NCBI RefSeq assembly: GCF_019112545.1
Contig: NW_025064939.1
Location: forward strand, 71,011 to 135,010
Direction: 5' to 3'
Source: Guyanagaster necrorhizus
Lineage: Eukaryota; Basidiomycota; Agaricomycetes; Agaricales; Physalacriaceae
Length of the DNA: 64,000 nt
The position numbers and the translations under genes were made by a program. The notes below the pieces were generated by a model. That model searched no databases, had not been told where the DNA came from, and saw only the letters and a list, made by a program, of their open reading frames with translations. Positions 8,221 to 18,460 of this stretch are shown piece after piece. The first letter of the stretch is position 1. Every line of letters begins with the position of its first letter.

Positions 8221-9904
8221 CGACCCATATCGACAACGACTGGAACGAGCGGGAGAAGATACAGACGAAGAAGCACTGCGGGAGGAAATTGAAAGGGCCA
8301 GGGGGAAGGAATACCAGGAATTGTATGAGCAGGGCAGGAACTACTTATGGCAGGACGCGCGCTGGCAAGCGACGTCCTTAGGACTCGAGTATAGGTACGC
8401 ACCAGGTACCGAAAAAGAAAAAATCTTACAGTATGCCGCCACGGAATATGCATGGAGGGAATATGGGCGACGGCACCCAGAAGACCCCCTCGTGCTGATT
8501 CCCCCTTATCGGCCCGACAACGAATCAAGAGTACCGGCACCAATGCCGCGTACCCCCCCTGTACCACCACGACGAGCCGTTTACATCGCCCCTTCCATTC
8601 GAAGTCGGGCCGATGACAACCCGTCCATCCGAAGCACGGCTTCGCGGCTCACCCGAACAAGAAACCGGCCGGCATGGCAAGCCGCTCAGAAACAGAACCC
8701 TTGGACCGGCAGAGGAAGTCGGCTCCTCAGCGGACAACCTCCCCCAGACCAAGCAGAATCAAGCGGGAAGGATCCCGTCTGGGACGATCCCGAGGCGGTC
8801 CGCCTCGGATTTACGGTATGGGACGGAGTAATCGTCCGGGTGGTCGACCCAAAAGGAAGCCCGGTCGCTGACGACGATTCCTTACACTCCTTCCCCGGGC
8901 CGCCGGCGGAATGGAAACAACCACCATTCAGCGAATGGCCCAACCCGATGGGCGCACTCCCGGTCAACGCTAACGTCTTAGCATGTCATCCTGACCTCCT
9001 TCGAAAGCCCCGCCCCTTTAAAGGAGCCTCAGACGATATCGACCGCTTCCTGGTGGACTGTGAACAATACTTCGAAGTCTACATCGGGTACATAGGTACC
9101 GATATGAACAAAGTCGCCTTCGCTACCTCGTACCTAGAGGACAAAGCAAAAACGTGGTGGATCCTAATCTCCCCGAACTTCCGTTCCGCCACCAGGGAGC
9201 ATTACCGATATCCCTCGTGGCTGGTATTCAAACGAATGCTAAACGACAAGTTCATTGATCCGGCGGTACAGGAAGTACACAAACAAAAGATCAAGGAGTA
9301 CAAAATGGGAGATAAGGCGGCCACGGACTATTTCGACGAACTAGAGCGACTTGCGAAACTCGCTGGGATCAGGGATGATACGGCCAACGACGGAAGAATG
9401 GTGGAAGCGCTCAAACGAGGAGTCCCCTCCTCATATCTCACGATGATCTCGGCCATGGGCGTCAAAATACTGATGCCTGTGGGATATGACGAATGGAAGG
9501 AACGGATCGTCGAGATGTATAAGGAGCGACAAAGGCAGAAAGCGGAGGCAACGACGCTACAAGAATACTCCAAGAAGTCGACCCCGCCAACCCCGAACAA
9601 ACCGGGGCAAACTGCCGGAAAAACCTCGGGCTCCTCGTCAAACTCCACCCCCTCATACAGCGCACAGAAGACCGGAACCGGCACAACTTATACCGGGACC
9701 GGAAAGCCGATGGACATCGACCGCATGAAGAAGGAAGGAAAGTGCTTTAATTGTGGGCAGAAGGGGCACATGGCGAAGGACTGCCCAAAGAAGAAGAGGA
9801 CCCGAGAAGACATACGGGCACAGATTGCCGAACTCCAAAAGGAAGAAGAGGACCTGGGAAAGGAAACCAAGATCGAGGAAGTAAAAGATGGGGCCAGTCA
9901 GTGA
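6866..9904 (+). CDS. gag: Gag polyprotein of copy 1, CCHC zinc knuckle
   Basis: A 1,012-residue frame from ATG 6866. The first 450 residues are a low-complexity Pro/Ser/Thr-rich stretch that overlaps ORF1, then an acidic run. A capsid-type retrotransposon Gag domain follows at about residues 718-850 (FKGASDDIDRFLVDCEQYF, KTWWILISPNF, SWLVFKRMLNDKF). A CCHC zinc knuckle CFNCGQKGHMAKDC (C960, C963, H968, C973) and a basic/acidic tail come last. It packages element RNA in cytoplasmic particles by analogy with the family. The true start may lie further downstream, since the frame before about 8100 is also the ORF1 region. It ends at TGA 9902-9904. The pol frame is open across its last 154 bases in the -1 relation. 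Confidence 0.85.
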   Translation: MTSPPPPERPSSRKGDPYQKPGIATRIRGAFTRRKDPNTLDDTSETATLLSQGSGTRGRRTSLRSPPRSPTTSLQQAPPNIPPPQFPQGLETVLGTPLMPLGWLRDPAKVPTPPRTPPKPPPSPTPAPARPSAGWGSITREEEMSTPTTTMRTSPSRQRGIPSGIFMSGVSPRTRPQARGEELPQEESSIEYSRSGTLPSPSTMTKLYDSRISTERTKSGEPKRSSPTTSAKRPASSMRPQSTTGREESREEWRRSKEWGPLPLGSMSSAPTLDPPSESPTRMTTHGQGPLASSVGTRQSGEEMPRGPKLSTSSTLPALTPSPPTPTQSSEPTGSEYPTMPTSPTGLSSGSWAVGSLDNSSIPSSSDSSASIAENWRRQERAAERVTVDSGPLPSLEPVTEETKEPAPKSTGGSPTTLRPAAPSIFDQPVSSLLEEGDSGDEGDEEDDEGSDDPYRQRLERAGEDTDEEALREEIERARGKEYQELYEQGRNYLWQDARWQATSLGLEYRYAPGTEKEKILQYAATEYAWREYGRRHPEDPLVLIPPYRPDNESRVPAPMPRTPPVPPRRAVYIAPSIRSRADDNPSIRSTASRLTRTRNRPAWQAAQKQNPWTGRGSRLLSGQPPPDQAESSGKDPVWDDPEAVRLGFTVWDGVIVRVVDPKGSPVADDDSLHSFPGPPAEWKQPPFSEWPNPMGALPVNANVLACHPDLLRKPRPFKGASDDIDRFLVDCEQYFEVYIGYIGTDMNKVAFATSYLEDKAKTWWILISPNFRSATREHYRYPSWLVFKRMLNDKFIDPAVQEVHKQKIKEYKMGDKAATDYFDELERLAKLAGIRDDTANDGRMVEALKRGVPSSYLTMISAMGVKILMPVGYDEWKERIVEMYKERQRQKAEATTLQEYSKKSTPPTPNKPGQTAGKTSGSSSNSTPSYSAQKTGTGTTYTGTGKPMDIDRMKKEGKCFNCGQKGHMAKDCPKKKRTREDIRAQIAELQKEEEDLGKETKIEEVKDGASQ

Positions 9905-12900
9905 GCGATTCCACTGGACTGGCCAAAGGACTTAATGGTGTGTCAACAATAGCCGCTAGTCGGACTAATAGGATTCCTGTAGCTACATCTATGTCGTCTC
10001 CTACGCATTCGAATATACCCGAAACATCTAACGAACACACCGTTGAATCGCAAAAGAAAACTCAAACGCCCACGGGCCGAACAGGGACAGAGAGTCCCAC
10101 CACCTGGCTCAAACCATTCGATACTGAATGGACATGGAGGGCCATCAAGGACGCCAAGGACGAAGCCGCGGCGATAGCCGTACTTCGAAATTGGATCCAT
10201 CGAACAAGGGCCGAAGAAGTAGTAGATGATCTGATCGAAGGGATCAGAAGGGCCGAACGCAATCAAGCCCTTGAATGGCTAGACGAACTCCGGGGGCCAA
10301 AAAAGTACATCTTACGATCAAAAACCCCTGGCCGGGATCTAACCACGAAAGGGCAAATCGAAGTGTTAACCTCCCGGGCCGTACATCCCGTAACCGCCCT
10401 AGTTGACAGCGGCTGCACGGGGAGCTCGATCAATCGAGCTTTCGTCGACAAGCACCAGATCCCCACCAGAGCGACAGCAGCCCCCATACCGGTATATAAC
10501 GCCGACGGGACAAAAAATCAGGCCGGGTCTATCACCGAGTTCATTGAACTTAGGTTAACCATCGGAGACCATTCCGAGCGGATCGACCTAGCCGTCACGG
10601 ATCTCGGAACAAAAGAACTCTTTCTCGGCCATGATTGGCTGATTCGCCACAATCCACTGATCAATTGGAAAACCGGTCGAATCACCTTCGCCCGGTGCAA
10701 ATGTAGGAAGATACCGTTCGAACTGCCAGATGAGGATCCCGAAGACCGATGGGATGAGGAGATGGAGGATGGAGAAACCATACTGGCGATAGACCTGCAA
10801 AAGGAGATCCATATACGGGCCATCCATCATGCAAACGACCTGGCCGCCAAGGCAAATCAGGGGAAAGAGGAGAAGACGTTCGAGGAGATGGTCCCCGAGT
10901 GGGCACAGGACTACAAAGACTTGTTCGAAAAGGAAAGCTTCGATGACCTACCCGCCCCGAAGCCCTGGGATCATGCAATCGAACTCATCCCCAACGCCAA
11001 TGCTAACCTAGATTGCAAAACCTACCCGCTCGGACACTACGAGCAACAGGAGCTTGACAAGTTCCTGGACGAGAACCTATCGAGCGGGCGAATTCGCCCC
11101 TCAAAGTCGCCTATGGCATCCCCTTTTTTCTTTGTCAAAAAGAAAGACGGAAAACTCCGGCCGGTACAGGATTACCGGAAACTCAATGAGATGACGATCA
11201 AGAACCGTTATCCACTACCCCTGATCTCAGAGTTAATGGACAAACTCCGAGGCGCGAGATACTACACCAAACTCGACGTACGATGGGGGTATAACAACGT
11301 CCGGATCAAAGAAGGCGATGAATGGAAGGCCGCATTCCGTACCAACCGAGGGCTGTTCGAACCAACAGTCATGTTCTTTGGTCTCACAAATTCCCCGGCC
11401 ACCTTCCAGTGGATGATGAACGACATCTTCAAGGATCTCATCTCCACCGGAAAAGTAACCATTTATCTCGATGACATCTTGATCATGTCTAAAACGAAGG
11501 AAGAGCATCGCGACCTAGTACGAAAGGTACTAGCGCTAATGAGGAAGCATAAACTATTCCTCAAGGCGGAGAAGTGCGAGTTCGAAGTACTGGAAACGGA
11601 ATACCTCGGAGTGATCATAAGCGAGGGAAGCATCCGAATGGACCCAGTGAAGGTTGCCGGGGTCGTGGAGTGGCCAGAACCCAACAAAAAGAAGGAACTA
11701 CAATCGTTCCTAGGGTTCACAAACTTCTACCGACGATTTATTCGCGACTACAGCAAGATTGTTCGGCCAATGACACAGTTAACAGGCAACGCACCCTGGA
11801 ACTGGGGGCCTTTTCAACAGACCGCTTTCAAAACCCTCAAGAAGCGACTGGCAGAGGATGTCGTACTAGCGGTCCCGACACAAGAAGGGAAGTTCAGGGT
11901 AGAAGCAGACTCGAGTGAGGGGGCGATAGGGGCTGTCCTGTCGCAAGAACAAAACGAGAAGTGGCAACCCGTAGCCTTCCTCTCCAAGGCTTTAACGGTC
12001 ACAGAGCGAAACTACGAAATCTACGACAAAGAACTGCTCGCCATCATGCTCGCCCTCGAGGAATGGCGACACTACCTCATCGGGGCAGAGGAAATATTCG
12101 AGGTCTGGACGGACCATCAAAATCTCCGCTACTTCCGGCAACCACAGAAACTTAATCGACGCCAGGCCCGCTGGGTAACAGAGCTCAGCCAATACCAGTA
12201 CACCCTGCACCACAAGGCCGGAACAGCTAACAAAAAGGCCGACTTATTAAGTCGACGGGCAGACCATGACCAAGGGGGAACGGATAACGAGGGAGTAACC
12301 TTGTTAAGGCCGGAACACTTCCGCGCCATGATTATGCCGACGGAAGAAGAGATCCACGAGCGGATCAAGAGTGCGACGCGAGACACCCATAAGTGGGACC
12401 AGCGTATAGCCCCATCCCTGAACCACGAACGAGGAATGGTAAAGGAGGAAGGACTGATCCGCTACGACGGACGTATCTACATTCCCAGGGACCAACAACT
12501 ACGCGGCGAAATCATCGCCACCTGCCATGACCATGCGACAGCAGGACACCCGGGGATCGCCAAAACCAAAGAACTAGTGCTACGAGAGTATTGGTGGCCG
12601 AAGATGGGACACGACATCACGGCATACGTAAAAGCTTGCGAAACCTGCCAGCGAGGAAAGTCCTCCACGCAAGCCCGAGCAGCGCCCCTACACCCTAATG
12701 AAATACCCTCCGCCCCATGGACACATATTTCCGTCGACATGATCACCGGGCTGCCCGAGTGCAACGGCTATGACGCCATCCTCGTCGTCGTAGACCGATT
12801 TTCAAAAGCGATCATCCCCGTCGCATGCTCCACGGAATTAAATTCCAAAGGATGGGCGAAAATCTTACGCGACGAAGTATACGCAAAACATGGAATGCCT

Positions 12901-13794
12901 CAGGTCATTATCTCAGACAGGGGCCCTCAATTTGTCTCCAAATTCATCACAGACTTATACCGACTTCTGAACATCAAACAAAATGCGTCCACCGCCTACC
13001 ACCCCCAAACAGACGGGCAGACGGAACACGTCAACCAAGAGATCGAAAAGTACCTGCGACTTTTCATTAACTACCGACAAGATGATTGGACCGAATGGCT
13101 GGCACTCGCGGGCTTTCAACATAACAACCGTGTGCACTCAGCGACGGGAAAGAGCCCATTCTTTATTAATCATGGACGACACCCACATGTGACTTCTTTG
13201 AGTCACGCTCATACAACCACACCCGCATCGAGTGACTTCGCAACCACTATGGAAAAAATCCATAACGAGACAAAAGCTGCGCTGGAAAAAGCAGCAATAA
13301 CTATGAAGAAGACTTACGATAAGCACCGGCGCCCAAGTCGGGTCTACCAGCCTAACGACAAAGTTTGGTTGGACACTACAAATCTTCATCTCCCACGACC
13401 CAAAAAGAAACTCGATGACAAGCGCACGGGACCATTCACAGTTACAAAAGCCGTCGGTCCCAGCGCATACAAATTACGTTTACCGCAAACATGGAAGATT
13501 CACGATGTCTTCAACGAAACATTGTTAACCCCATATATCGCACCCGCCTTTCCCAACCAGGAGCGACCACCTCCCCCGCCGCCAGACTTGATCGACGACG
13601 AAGAACACTTCGAAATCGAGCAGATCCTAAATCACAAACTACGCCGTGTCAGAGCGAAAGGCGGAGGAATGACTACAACAGTTGACTACCTTGTCAGCTG
13701 GAAGGGTTATGGGCCGGAATCTAACCAATGGGTGAACGAGAAATACATAAACGCGGAGACCGCCATACACGATTATGAACTATCCCTTAATTAA
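9751..13794 (+). CDS. pol: Pol polyprotein: protease, RT, RNase H, integrase, chromodomain
   Basis: The open frame has 1,347 codons. The part before about 9905 overlaps gag in the -1 relation, so the product probably starts by frameshift or reinitiation. Domains in order: aspartic protease VDSGCTGSS (Asp219); reverse transcriptase from about 440 to 620 with YLDD (Asp574-575); RNase H starting at FRVEADSSEGAIG (Asp720); integrase with HHCC finger (GHPGIAKT...CETCQRGK) and core Asp in SVDMITGLPE (Asp996), SDRGPQFVSKF, and Glu in DGQTEHVNQEIEK; and a C-terminal chromodomain from about residue 1283 (YLVSWKGYGPESNQWV). All key residues inspected are present. It copies element RNA and integrates the cDNA in the nucleus. 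The chromodomain is expected to steer insertion to marked chromatin. Confidence 0.95.
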   Translation: MWAEGAHGEGLPKEEEDPRRHTGTDCRTPKGRRGPGKGNQDRGSKRWGQSVSDSTGLAKGLNGVSTIAASRTNRIPVATSMSSPTHSNIPETSNEHTVESQKKTQTPTGRTGTESPTTWLKPFDTEWTWRAIKDAKDEAAAIAVLRNWIHRTRAEEVVDDLIEGIRRAERNQALEWLDELRGPKKYILRSKTPGRDLTTKGQIEVLTSRAVHPVTALVDSGCTGSSINRAFVDKHQIPTRATAAPIPVYNADGTKNQAGSITEFIELRLTIGDHSERIDLAVTDLGTKELFLGHDWLIRHNPLINWKTGRITFARCKCRKIPFELPDEDPEDRWDEEMEDGETILAIDLQKEIHIRAIHHANDLAAKANQGKEEKTFEEMVPEWAQDYKDLFEKESFDDLPAPKPWDHAIELIPNANANLDCKTYPLGHYEQQELDKFLDENLSSGRIRPSKSPMASPFFFVKKKDGKLRPVQDYRKLNEMTIKNRYPLPLISELMDKLRGARYYTKLDVRWGYNNVRIKEGDEWKAAFRTNRGLFEPTVMFFGLTNSPATFQWMMNDIFKDLISTGKVTIYLDDILIMSKTKEEHRDLVRKVLALMRKHKLFLKAEKCEFEVLETEYLGVIISEGSIRMDPVKVAGVVEWPEPNKKKELQSFLGFTNFYRRFIRDYSKIVRPMTQLTGNAPWNWGPFQQTAFKTLKKRLAEDVVLAVPTQEGKFRVEADSSEGAIGAVLSQEQNEKWQPVAFLSKALTVTERNYEIYDKELLAIMLALEEWRHYLIGAEEIFEVWTDHQNLRYFRQPQKLNRRQARWVTELSQYQYTLHHKAGTANKKADLLSRRADHDQGGTDNEGVTLLRPEHFRAMIMPTEEEIHERIKSATRDTHKWDQRIAPSLNHERGMVKEEGLIRYDGRIYIPRDQQLRGEIIATCHDHATAGHPGIAKTKELVLREYWWPKMGHDITAYVKACETCQRGKSSTQARAAPLHPNEIPSAPWTHISVDMITGLPECNGYDAILVVVDRFSKAIIPVACSTELNSKGWAKILRDEVYAKHGMPQVIISDRGPQFVSKFITDLYRLLNIKQNASTAYHPQTDGQTEHVNQEIEKYLRLFINYRQDDWTEWLALAGFQHNNRVHSATGKSPFFINHGRHPHVTSLSHAHTTTPASSDFATTMEKIHNETKAALEKAAITMKKTYDKHRRPSRVYQPNDKVWLDTTNLHLPRPKKKLDDKRTGPFTVTKAVGPSAYKLRLPQTWKIHDVFNETLLTPYIAPAFPNQERPPPPPPDLIDDEEHFEIEQILNHKLRRVRAKGGGMTTTVDYLVSWKGYGPESNQWVNEKYINAETAIHDYELSLN
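9784..9790 (+). promoter_or_regulatory. Candidate -1 frameshift site CCCAAAG
   Basis: In the gag frame the bases read C CCA AAG, which fits the X XXY YYZ slippery pattern, and a -1 slip there enters the open pol frame. It is kept in the old copy near 53,540 but not in the third copy. No downstream pseudoknot was checked, so this is a weak candidate. Reinitiation near the gag stop is an alternative. Confidence 0.3.
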
Positions 13795-13814
13795 ACCATC
13801 GGGACGATGGTCTT

Positions 13815-13825
13815 AAACGAGGGGG
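13815..13825 (+). promoter_or_regulatory. Polypurine tract
   Basis: AAACGAGGGGG ends three bases before the 3' LTR, the usual place for the RNase H-resistant primer of plus-strand DNA. One C interrupts the run. Confidence 0.7.
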
Positions 13826-13828
13826 TAA

Positions 13829-14251
13829 TGTTATGATTTTCTCCTTTTTGCCTTTCTTTTCGTTCTTTTACCCCTATGCTTAGTCATGCCGAGACCACGG
13901 GAAGGGCTTAGTAAGCACAACTGAGCCGCCTGGACACAACGACGCTCGACGACGCACAATTACCCTTTTATGTACGACAACGATGCTCGAGGACAACGGG
14001 CACCATGGACACAGAACGACACAATAGGTAGTGGTATTCTTAGCAATGTCTGTATAGTATTTAAGACCGATAGCTCTCGCTGGTATACCCCAGCTTCGAG
14101 CTAAAGTTTATTCATACCATTCTACTCTCGAGCTGCTACAGCCTTGTGACACACCGCAGATAGTCAAACTCGTGGACTCGATTGATCACCCGAAGTGCGA
14201 GGTGCAATCGTTTATCACGTGACTCGCTGCACGTGATGCTTGGGCCTAACA
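13829..14251 (+). repeat. 3' LTR of copy 1
   Basis: 423 bp, same ends as the 5' LTR. The four differences from the 5' LTR fall at 13834, 13950, 14191 and 14237 and are all C/T within CpG. It is followed by the second target duplication. Confidence 0.95.
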
Positions 14252-14256
14252 GCTAG
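14252..14256. repeat. Target site duplication, right (GCTAG)
   Basis: Exact copy of the 5 bases at 6180-6184, directly after the 3' LTR. Confidence 0.93.
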
Positions 14257-15466
14257 CTATAGCACTGTCATACTATATTTAATCTCCATATAAATATAGC
14301 TCAGATTAGTGGACTTGAAATTTTTTTTGAAGCTAGTCACTGGCTTGTCCTTTTGCTTTATCCACTTCTTGCTAGCTATAGCCATTTTCTCTAATGAATT
14401 CTGCCTACTCTTTCTGCATCTCATCCCATTTTTTGATTAGAAGCTCTGCATCAGTCAGCAGGCTTTAATAATTATCAAATTGTTGGATAATGTACTACTA
14501 CACTTAGTGGGTGTAGTCTTTCTTCTGTTACTTTTCTCCTTCTTCTGTACTAATGTGTTTTTCTCAGGAAATGCTGCTTAAGATCACTAAGAAGGATATT
14601 ATTAAATCTAACCAGCTATTCATTCTAAATCTCATTCTTTCCTGTTAGTGAATCATTAATACTCTCCAACACAAAGAGAGAGTGAGAGGTTGGTCATCAT
14701 AGAAATTAACTGTTACTGAATGGCATGAGGTTCATTTCTTTATTCACGGCTATTATTCTATCCTAAACATCTTTTAAGCTAATGTCCTGAATGACTTTAC
14801 TGAGCTTCCCAATAAACCAGAGACTCTGAAAGATGATAAGCTCTACTCTTTTCCTATAGCTCATAATTCAGAGCACCTCTCTTCAGCAAAGTATCACATT
14901 TCTCATCAATATTCAAAACAAACTGTGAAACCTGCAAAGTTTTGTAAGATGTCTAGTGATATGACCAGCTCCACTGAATGGAAGCACAGCTCTTTGTTGA
15001 CCAAAACTCTGTCTGGCTATAAAGAACAAGGTCTATACTGCAAGAGGCTCACCATCAAACTTTGCTGTATGTTTTATCTTGCTTGCTTTCTCTTATTCCA
15101 CAAGTTTGAAGCTGCATGGATAGAGCCTAAATTCACCCTAAAGGTCTCCAAGCCTTGAATGGTGGCCAAAATACCTGCACTAGATGGCTCTCAGGCTCTG
15201 GTATGCTCTTATTCCTTCTTTTCTTTCTGCTTGTCACTCACTAGTCCTGCTAGCCATCTTATGCATGTACACATTATTCTAGCAGCATCCAGGTTCAGCA
15301 TGGTGTCTTTCAGAGGAGGAGTCACTGATGTTGCATCTGTGAGATCAGTAGCAAGAGCTTGTGCTCTTACTATGCCATTCTGCAGCAATGATATTCAATA
15401 TGCAAAGAGTTGTCATCATTCATAGTGACCTCTCCAGAGAGTGAGTTTCTTCTGTACTCTATCTAT
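14257..15466. other. CpG-depleted DNA, no gene recognised
   Basis: Continues the old sequence that the intact element split at 6184. There are only short frames (77 and 88 codons at 14925-15158 and 15159-15425) with no domain I recognise, and almost no CpG. It is likely a decayed repeat of unknown kind. Confidence 0.5.
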
Positions 15467-15471
15467 ATGAT

Positions 15472-15927
15472 TGTTAGGCCTGAGTGACATATGATCTATA
15501 ACACATGATAAATAAGTGCTGTATCATGTTTGTACAATCATGCTTAAGTCCACTTCATATGTTTGGAGATGTTTTATCCCAAGGTCAATACTATAGTTGA
15601 CTTGAGTAAAGCAGTAGAATAAAAGATAGTTTGAGACTAGAGGTACATGGTGCTACCTATGCTGCTTATATACCTCTAGGTCTGTGGCTAAATATAATGC
15701 TGCTAATTATGAGTGTCTGTACTATAGTACTAGTTGTCCTGGTGAGTCCATATTATCTACAAAAGGCCTGTTGTGCTGTTGTTGGAGTGTCACTACAAGT
15801 TGAGAGACAATAGCCAATTGTGCTGACCAAGATTGTCCCATGGTCCTAAGTGCTGGTATAGATGCTCTGACTAAGCATAGGGGTTAATACTATAATAATA
15901 AGGAGAAAGGATGAAAAATTCATAACA
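15472..15927 (-). repeat. Solo LTR of the chromovirus family, CpG-depleted
   Basis: 456 bp, on the minus strand from TGTTA-type start (right end, ...CATAACA) to TAACA-type end (left end, TGTTAGGCC). It shares the TAAGCATA / CTAAGCA block, the self-primer segment (minus strand AGTCTCAAACTA) and the ATGTGTTATAGATC-like end. It is flanked by exact 5-bp repeats ATGAT (15467-15471 and 15928-15932). There is no internal region, so it arose by LTR-LTR recombination. Confidence 0.88.
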
Positions 15928-15932
15928 ATGAT

Positions 15933-16669
15933 TCAGAGATACAAAACACCAAAAACACAATTCACAAATCAACAGATTTGAACTGCTGTAAACTTGGAAT
16001 ACAGACACACAAACTGATAATTAATCAGATCCAAGAATTTGAACCTCAGTGCCTGCAACCACTCAGAACACACAAAAACACTTTAGAGTACACTGATGCT
16101 CATGCATAAGATCACAAAGTATATTTTTCTAGATAGAGTACAATTAATATTAAACTTGTATCAAATAATCTAAGTAGCATGTAAGCTATATAAGCCCCAC
16201 ATGCATCTCAAATCACTCAAAATAATGTCTAAGTTCAATATATTCTCTTGCTAAACACTCCAAACAGATTTCTTTAGCCTGGACACTCACTTCTCAAGCT
16301 AGCATCATGACTGTGAAGGTCTGAAAACCCTTCTTTCTATATATACCCACTGTTCTTTTATCTACCATTTACTACCAGCTATGTGAAATATATTCACTGA
16401 ATATAGTATTACTCCAGTCTAGATTCTTATTCCATGCATGCTATGCAGCCTGCAATGATAAGCATCTGGATTTTTACTCAGCACTTCAATCTAGAGCATG
16501 TCACTCTTTTGTTATTTTTCTCTTTGCTAGGTGTAGTCTATCATGTTATATCTGGCATAATTTCTGATTGATCCTATAGAAATGTTAGTAGTTTATTCAG
16601 CCTAAGTCTTATAGCATTACTAAGGATCTGTATCCTGCAGTAGATTTTATTTATGAACTGTAGGTATAA
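15933..16669. other. CpG-depleted DNA between two solo LTRs
   Basis: No open frame of note and no recognised repeat. TGTTATATCTGG near 16545 resembles an LTR start but is not followed by LTR sequence. Confidence 0.45.
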
Positions 16670-16674
16670 AAACT

Positions 16675-17119
16675 TGTTATAATTTTCTTGCTTATCTTAT
16701 CTTATCTCACCATTATCTTATCAGAGCATCTATCTTATCTATATGAGACAATCATTATTTACATCAGGCAACTTGCACTATTATCCTGTGATGTGCAACA
16801 GATGTCTTATTGACAGACAATGCCTCATTGTCCCACTCTCAATGACCAGACATAATAACACTGTAGCATGATGACACATAATAAGTAGATACTATATTTA
16901 TCAGACATGAAAATGTATATAAGTAGCATAGCTCTTCCTATAGTACTCCAGCTTCAAGCTAAAGTTTATTCTATACCACTTCTCTCTTGAGTCTAACTAG
17001 CATTGGCCTTGGCAGCACACCACTCAAATACACATAAGTGAACTCTAGTGTGATTGTATGAATACAACACAGCACTAGTTTATCATGTGTCTAGAGTTGT
17101 ATATCAAGTGGGTCTAACA
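16675..17119 (+). repeat. Solo LTR of the chromovirus family, CpG-depleted
   Basis: 445 bp, TGTTATAATTTTC...GGTCTAACA. It carries TATATAAG, then CCAGCTTCAAGCTAAAG at the self-primer place. Exact 5-bp flanks AAACT at 16670-16674 and 17120-17124. It has no internal region. Confidence 0.88.
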
Positions 17120-17124
17120 AAACT

Positions 17125-18460
17125 AGATACCAAAATATAGTAAAGATAGACACTTGCACATATTTTCTGACAAACCTCAAGTATTAACAGATATAGCATA
17201 AGAATAAGAACTAATTTCACTCTGATTTTCTCATTCTGCATACTACTGAAGCTATCCATTCCTACAGTATATATGTCACTATGCTCTCACTTGTCAGCAT
17301 ATTTTTATCAGCCAACTGTATTTTCTTTTACCAACCAGTACTATCTTAACTGTTTATTACTAACTTCAACTGCATTTTAGCCCATCATATTTGCTAAGTT
17401 TCAAGTCAAATCTCCATCTAGTTCAGTGTTCTTTGCATATTATTTAAATCAGTAGTTTCAGACTCCTAGCATGGACTATCTTGCCAATAATTGTGCATCT
17501 CTGGATATTCTCCAATAGTATCTAGTTCTCAGATCATACTGTAACTGGAGTACTTTTCCTCAAGCTATCTTCAGTTTCCCCTTATTTGTAGAAGGCTTTT
17601 GGTAGTAGAGTGATACTGTTTGCCTTCTCATCTTTATAGCTGAGATTCCTTCTGACTCTTTAAGTTCAGATTGTAGTATTTTCCTAAGGGTACTATATTT
17701 CAGACTGAAAAGTTGCCATGTATAACTTTCATTGAAGATACTGTCAATAGTATGAAAGTACACCAATACCTAGATTGCTGAGGTTGATTGTTAAAACCAG
17801 ACTCTTGTTAGTTCTGTGTTTGTCATTATCATGGAGGTCTAAGCTTATCAATGGGTACAGTGGCATCCCTATTGAAAACATTGAGTAGCTTGCTGCTAAC
17901 AGACTAGATAGAAAACACACTGTCTTTGCTCAGATACTCTTTAGCTGGAAGTTAAACCCAGACTTTGTCTTGACATGAAGGAGAGGCAATATACTACTAA
18001 AGACCAATGATTTTGAGGTTCAATTGAATGAGAAATTAGAATAGTGTGGAGCTAGTGAAGCCATGAAGCATGCTTTGAAGAATACTATGAAATCAGCATA
18101 AGGATATTCAAAGTCTAGGCCTATGTAGGAAACCAAAATGCACTTGCAGACTTTCATATTAATCTTTGGTGGAAATTTGAACCCAACTTACATGCACAAG
18201 TTTCATGACAAAGACCTTGATTAATAATATCTGAATACTCAAGAGAAGCAAATGAATACCAGTTTCTCTCTCATCAGTGGGGGGAGGGGGGACCAAAATG
18301 GAGCATGTGTGTCAACTAGGGCATATAATGATGTACACAGTAAAAGGGTCTGTTAGCATAGGAAAGAATCACCAAGTCATTTTCACACCAGAGAACTAGC
18401 CATTATGCATTTCTTGGTTACAAGTGGACAATTCCTTTTCTCTGGAGTTCATACATTTGA
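17125..18460. other. CpG-depleted DNA ending the first decayed block
   Basis: No recognisable coding region; the longest frame is 68 codons on the minus strand (17560-17766). CpG reappears from about 18,460, marking the edge of the decayed block. A run of G (about 18,277-18,292) is the only low-complexity feature. Confidence 0.45.

Larger units (their letters stand above)
6185..14251 (+). mobile_element. Intact chromodomain Ty3/gypsy LTR retrotransposon (copy 1)
   Basis: An 8,067-bp element with 423-bp LTRs that begin TGTTA and end TAACA, a perfect GCTAG target duplication, a self-complementary primer site, a polypurine tract, and three long frames: a hydrophobic-segment ORF, gag, and pol with protease, reverse transcriptase, RNase H, integrase and a terminal chromodomain. 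The LTRs differ at only 4 of 423 positions, so the insertion is recent. All catalytic motifs inspected are present and no frame is broken, so the element may still be mobile. The chromodomain places it among the chromoviruses, the clade that includes Tf1 and sushi-type elements. It is CpG-rich while both flanks are CpG-poor. Two decayed relatives (50.0 and 58.7 kb) and five solo LTRs of the same family lie in this window. Confidence 0.95.

Noticed and set aside
8154..8570. Minus-strand frames antisense to gag (8154-8570, 8525-8752, 8686-8967)
   Set aside because: Low-complexity shadows of the Pro/Arg-rich sense frame.
9328..13389. Many 60-120 codon minus- and plus-strand frames within gag and pol
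   Set aside because: All overlap the clearly coding pol or gag frames and lack recognisable features.
16544..16560. TGTTATATCTGG as a possible LTR start
   Set aside because: Not followed by LTR family sequence and without a matching flank; the true start is 16675.
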